5,806 nt of DNA from Candidatus Nomurabacteria bacterium (GTDB taxonomy: Bacteria > Patescibacteriota > Minisyncoccia > Phycocordibacterales > UBA1006): positions 1 to 5,806 of the forward strand of contig CALRGS010000040.1 of assembly GCA_943357975.1 (NCBI GenBank), in the 5' to 3' direction. The position numbers were made by a program, and so were the translations under genes. This document shows positions 4,585 to 5,806 of this stretch, piece after piece; position 1 is the first letter of the stretch, and the number at the start of each line of letters is the position of its first letter. Under the pieces are notes generated by a model that worked only from the letters and a program-made list of their open reading frames with translations, had not been told where the DNA came from and made no database searches.

Positions 4585-5180
4585 ATTTTTTTCTTTCTCG
4601 AAGAGAGATACGCCACCACTCCATGAAGTATCCCATAAAGTAATGGATATCCCCAAGCTTGAATTGTGTGCTGAGCAGCAAGAGCTGTAGCAACCAAGAA
4701 TATATAGGCTACCGTCCACACTATCCAGGGCCTACTGTGCTCACTCGTAGGATCATCTTTGAGCTCCAAATAGATAGGCATAAATGAAACAATCGCACTT
4801 ATAAGAACGACGACGTGGATACTAGGCGCAATGGTTGCAAATTTCCCAAAAAAATCAGATGCCACCCAAAAAAATGTAACCACCAGGTCGAAAGCGATAA
4901 TCATTTTTTCAAATTTCTCCAAGGGTCTAAATTTTCCTTGTATCAAGAAAATAAATGACATAACGAAACACGCTGCTGAGCAAATTACTGGGAAAATAGA
5001 TGTTGCTAAAAACCAGTCATTCAAAAAAACATACGAGAAACAAACCAGTGCATTTCCATAAGACCAGATAAACCAGCTTGCGGGGTTAGGTTTGATATGA
5101 GACTTACTGACATAAAAAAAATAATATCCGTATCCTACCAACTGAAGCAGTGCTGCTATTATTCCAAGGATGAGAACCAT
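4581..5180 (-). CDS. Seven-TM membrane protein, SWEET/PQ-loop-like
   Basis: The 199-residue protein is almost entirely membrane-embedded, with about seven hydrophobic segments (3-23, 34-53, 57-80, 92-110, 115-136, 151-169, 173-192) and a lysine-rich C-terminus. It shows an internal repeat: PNPASWFIW (31-39) between helices 1 and 2 is echoed by RPWIVW (150-155) between helices 5 and 6. Proline-tryptophan loops placed in a 3-1-3 helix plan are the architecture of SWEET and PQ-loop carriers for sugars or amino acids. The family call is inference from topology and motif, not a secure match. The ATG at 5180 is supported by TATAAT at 5190-5195, giving a leader of about 3 nt. It is the first gene of the overlapping operon, coupled to the SET gene by a 4-bp ATGA overlap, and is divergent from the response regulator. 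Confidence 0.8.
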   Translation of the reverse strand: MVLILGIIAALLQLVGYGYYFFYVSKSHIKPNPASWFIWSYGNALVCFSYVFLNDWFLATSIFPVICSAACFVMSFIFLIQGKFRPLEKFEKMIIAFDLVVTFFWVASDFFGKFATIAPSIHVVVLISAIVSFMPIYLELKDDPTSEHSRPWIVWTVAYIFLVATALAAQHTIQAWGYPLLYGILHGVVAYLSSRKKKI

Positions 5181-5189
5181 GATGGGTTA

Positions 5190-5195
5190 ATTATA
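5190..5195 (-). promoter_or_regulatory. -10 element (TATAAT) of the four-gene operon
   Basis: A perfect minus-strand TATAAT ends nine bases before the ATG at 5180. The likely start is the A at 5183, giving a 3-nt leader. No consensus -35 occurs at 17 bp. The palindrome TTGCAA at 5204-5209, which is the -35 of the opposite promoter, lies only 8 bp upstream. The two promoters are interleaved, so regulation of the operon and of the response regulator is probably linked. Confidence 0.5.
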
Positions 5196-5203
5196 TACCT
5201 TCC

Positions 5204-5232
5204 TTGCAAAAAAGGCCATAACTTTCTATAAT
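5204..5232 (+). promoter_or_regulatory. Response regulator promoter: TTGCAA -17 bp- TATAAT
   Basis: The -35 TTGCAA (5204-5209, 4 of 6) and a perfect -10 TATAAT (5227-5232) are separated by exactly 17 bp. Six bases follow, and the ATG at 5239 sits where transcription should start. This is the clearest leaderless promoter in the window. Confidence 0.72.
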
Positions 5233-5238
5233 GCACCC

Positions 5239-5604
5239 ATGGCACATATCCTTATCGTTGAAGACGACGACTTTCTACGAAGTCTCGCAGTTACTAAACT
5301 TGAAAAAGAAGGCTTTGTAGTCTCTACGGCAGCGAATGGTCAAGCCGGGCTCGACATTCTCGCAACCATGACCCCAGACGTCCTTATTCTCGACCTGATG
5401 CTTCCTATAATATCTGGATTTGATGTTCTCAGGTCAGTCAAAGCACATGAGGCAACAAAGAACATGAAGGTTATTGTATTTTCAAATCTCGGAGAACAAG
5501 GAGACATCAAGACCTGTTTAGACCTCGGTGCGAATGATTATCTCATCAAGGCGAACTTCACCCTTGATGAATTGGTAGAGAAGATCAAAGGACTGCTGAA
5601 ATAG
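5239..5604 (+). CDS. Single-domain (CheY-like) response regulator
   Basis: The 121-residue product is one receiver domain with no output domain. The acidic metal-binding pair is in VEDDD (D9/D10) and the phospho-acceptor is D52 in LILDLMLP. The conserved Ser/Thr is S82 in VIVFSN, and the conserved lysine is K104 in DYLIK. All functional residues are intact, so it should accept phosphate from a histidine kinase and act by protein-protein interaction. It is divergent from the operon that ends in the histidine kinase, with 58 bp between start codons. That makes the kinase a likely but unproven partner. In related lineages such stand-alone receivers often control pilus motility, but nothing here fixes the output. 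The start is set by the leaderless promoter, and the 3' end is fused to its terminator. Confidence 0.95.
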   Translation: MAHILIVEDDDFLRSLAVTKLEKEGFVVSTAANGQAGLDILATMTPDVLILDLMLPIISGFDVLRSVKAHEATKNMKVIVFSNLGEQGDIKTCLDLGANDYLIKANFTLDELVEKIKGLLK

Positions 5605-5614
5605 CAGTTTTTTT
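5592..5614 (+). terminator. Rho-independent terminator overlapping the response regulator stop codon
   Basis: ACTGCT (5592-5597) pairs with AGCAGT (5603-5608) around the 5-nt loop GAAAT, followed by seven Ts (5608-5614). The left arm is coding sequence, and the TAG stop (5602-5604) lies across the loop and right arm. It should separate the response regulator from recG. Confidence 0.8.
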
Positions 5615-5642
5615 GTTCTGCATAGCTTTAGCGACGCAGGAT

Positions 5643-5651
5643 TGTTACAAT
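5643..5651 (+). promoter_or_regulatory. recG promoter: extended -10 (TGTTACAAT)
   Basis: TGTTACAAT fits the extended -10 pattern (TGnTACAAT, hexamer 5 of 6). Seven bases lie between it and the ATG at 5659, so the mRNA should begin at the start codon or one base before. No good -35 is visible at 17 bp. It lies 28 bp after the T-tract of the preceding terminator. Confidence 0.5.
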
Positions 5652-5658
5652 AACCCTC

Positions 5659-5806
5659 ATGCAGGAACATACCCTTATCGAAAAAACCTTTCGATTAAAC
5701 CCAATTCAACAAAAAGCCTTGGCACGATTGAAGTTAAAAACTTTGGCTGATTTGCTGTACCACTTCCCCACGCGCTATAGCGACATGTCATCTATTACAA
5801 GTATCG
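5659..5806 (+). CDS. recG: ATP-dependent DNA helicase RecG, N-terminal fragment (continues past window)
   Basis: RecG is a monomeric helicase that regresses stalled replication forks and branch-migrates recombination intermediates. Only 49 codons are visible and the frame is open at the right edge. The segment LARLKLKTLADLLYHFPTRY (about 22-41) matches the conserved start of the RecG wedge region, in which a helix-hairpin-helix-like stretch precedes L-x-D-L-L-x-x-x-P-x-R-Y. The helicase motifs would lie beyond the window. Identification rests on this one motif, which is quite characteristic. Compared with well-known RecG proteins, the part before the motif is short. The start is supported by the extended -10 located 7 nt upstream. 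Confidence 0.85.
   Translation, partial: MQEHTLIEKTFRLNPIQQKALARLKLKTLADLLYHFPTRYSDMSSITSI

Noticed and set aside
4585..4719. 45-residue N-terminal extension of the SET protein
   Set aside because: It overlaps the conserved end of the upstream membrane gene in another frame, and the ATG at 4584 gives a standard SET start with an ATGA overlap.
1..5806. CRISPR arrays, transposases, insertion sequences, phage genes, toxin-antitoxin pairs
   Set aside because: No regularly spaced repeats, terminal inverted repeats or such protein motifs were seen.

Overview
The window (about 40-45 % GC by eye) looks like part of a small, gene-dense bacterial genome, most probably a candidate-phyla-radiation / Patescibacteria (Parcubacteria-like) lineage. 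This is inferred from the gene content: type IV pilus PilM beside ComF, a SET protein, a 7TM-type histidine kinase and small membrane proteins. Very short spacers, overlapping genes and promoters placed directly on start codons point the same way. No 16S or ribosomal-protein marker is present, so the assignment is tentative.

Layout. (1) 1-734, minus: 5' part of pilM. (2) 765-1397, plus: comF, divergent from pilM, with the two promoters interlocked in a 30-bp spacer. (3) 1398-1509: a gene-free, hairpin-rich stretch where comF and the next gene converge. (4) 1510-1920, minus: a Nudix-fold protein whose catalytic Nudix box has decayed. (5) 1986-2172, minus: two tandem serine tRNAs, one with the standard GCT anticodon and one with the highly unusual anticodon ACT. 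(6) 2212-2238: intrinsic terminator. (7) 2243-5180, minus: four mutually overlapping genes, transcribed from high to low coordinates. They encode a 7-TM SWEET/PQ-loop-like membrane protein, a SET-domain lysine methyltransferase, a 66-residue single-TM protein and a multi-TM sensor histidine kinase. (8) 5239-5604, plus: a stand-alone CheY-like response regulator, divergent from that operon and closed by a terminator that includes its stop codon. (9) 5659-5806, plus: the start of recG, cut by the window end.

How they may work together. PilM (pilus base) and ComF (natural transformation) suggest a DNA-uptake locus. The overlapping four-gene block and the divergent receiver form a plausible signalling module: membrane sensor kinase, receiver, and two accessory proteins (a possible small-molecule carrier and a protein methyltransferase). 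This is inference from overlap and divergence, and I do not recognise it as a described system.

The most general signal is that all seven protein genes whose upstream region should carry a promoter, or might, have a -10-like hexamer ending 6-9 nt before the ATG and no Shine-Dalgarno sequence. This predicts leaderless or near-leaderless mRNAs. The strongest single oddity is tRNA-Ser(ACT).
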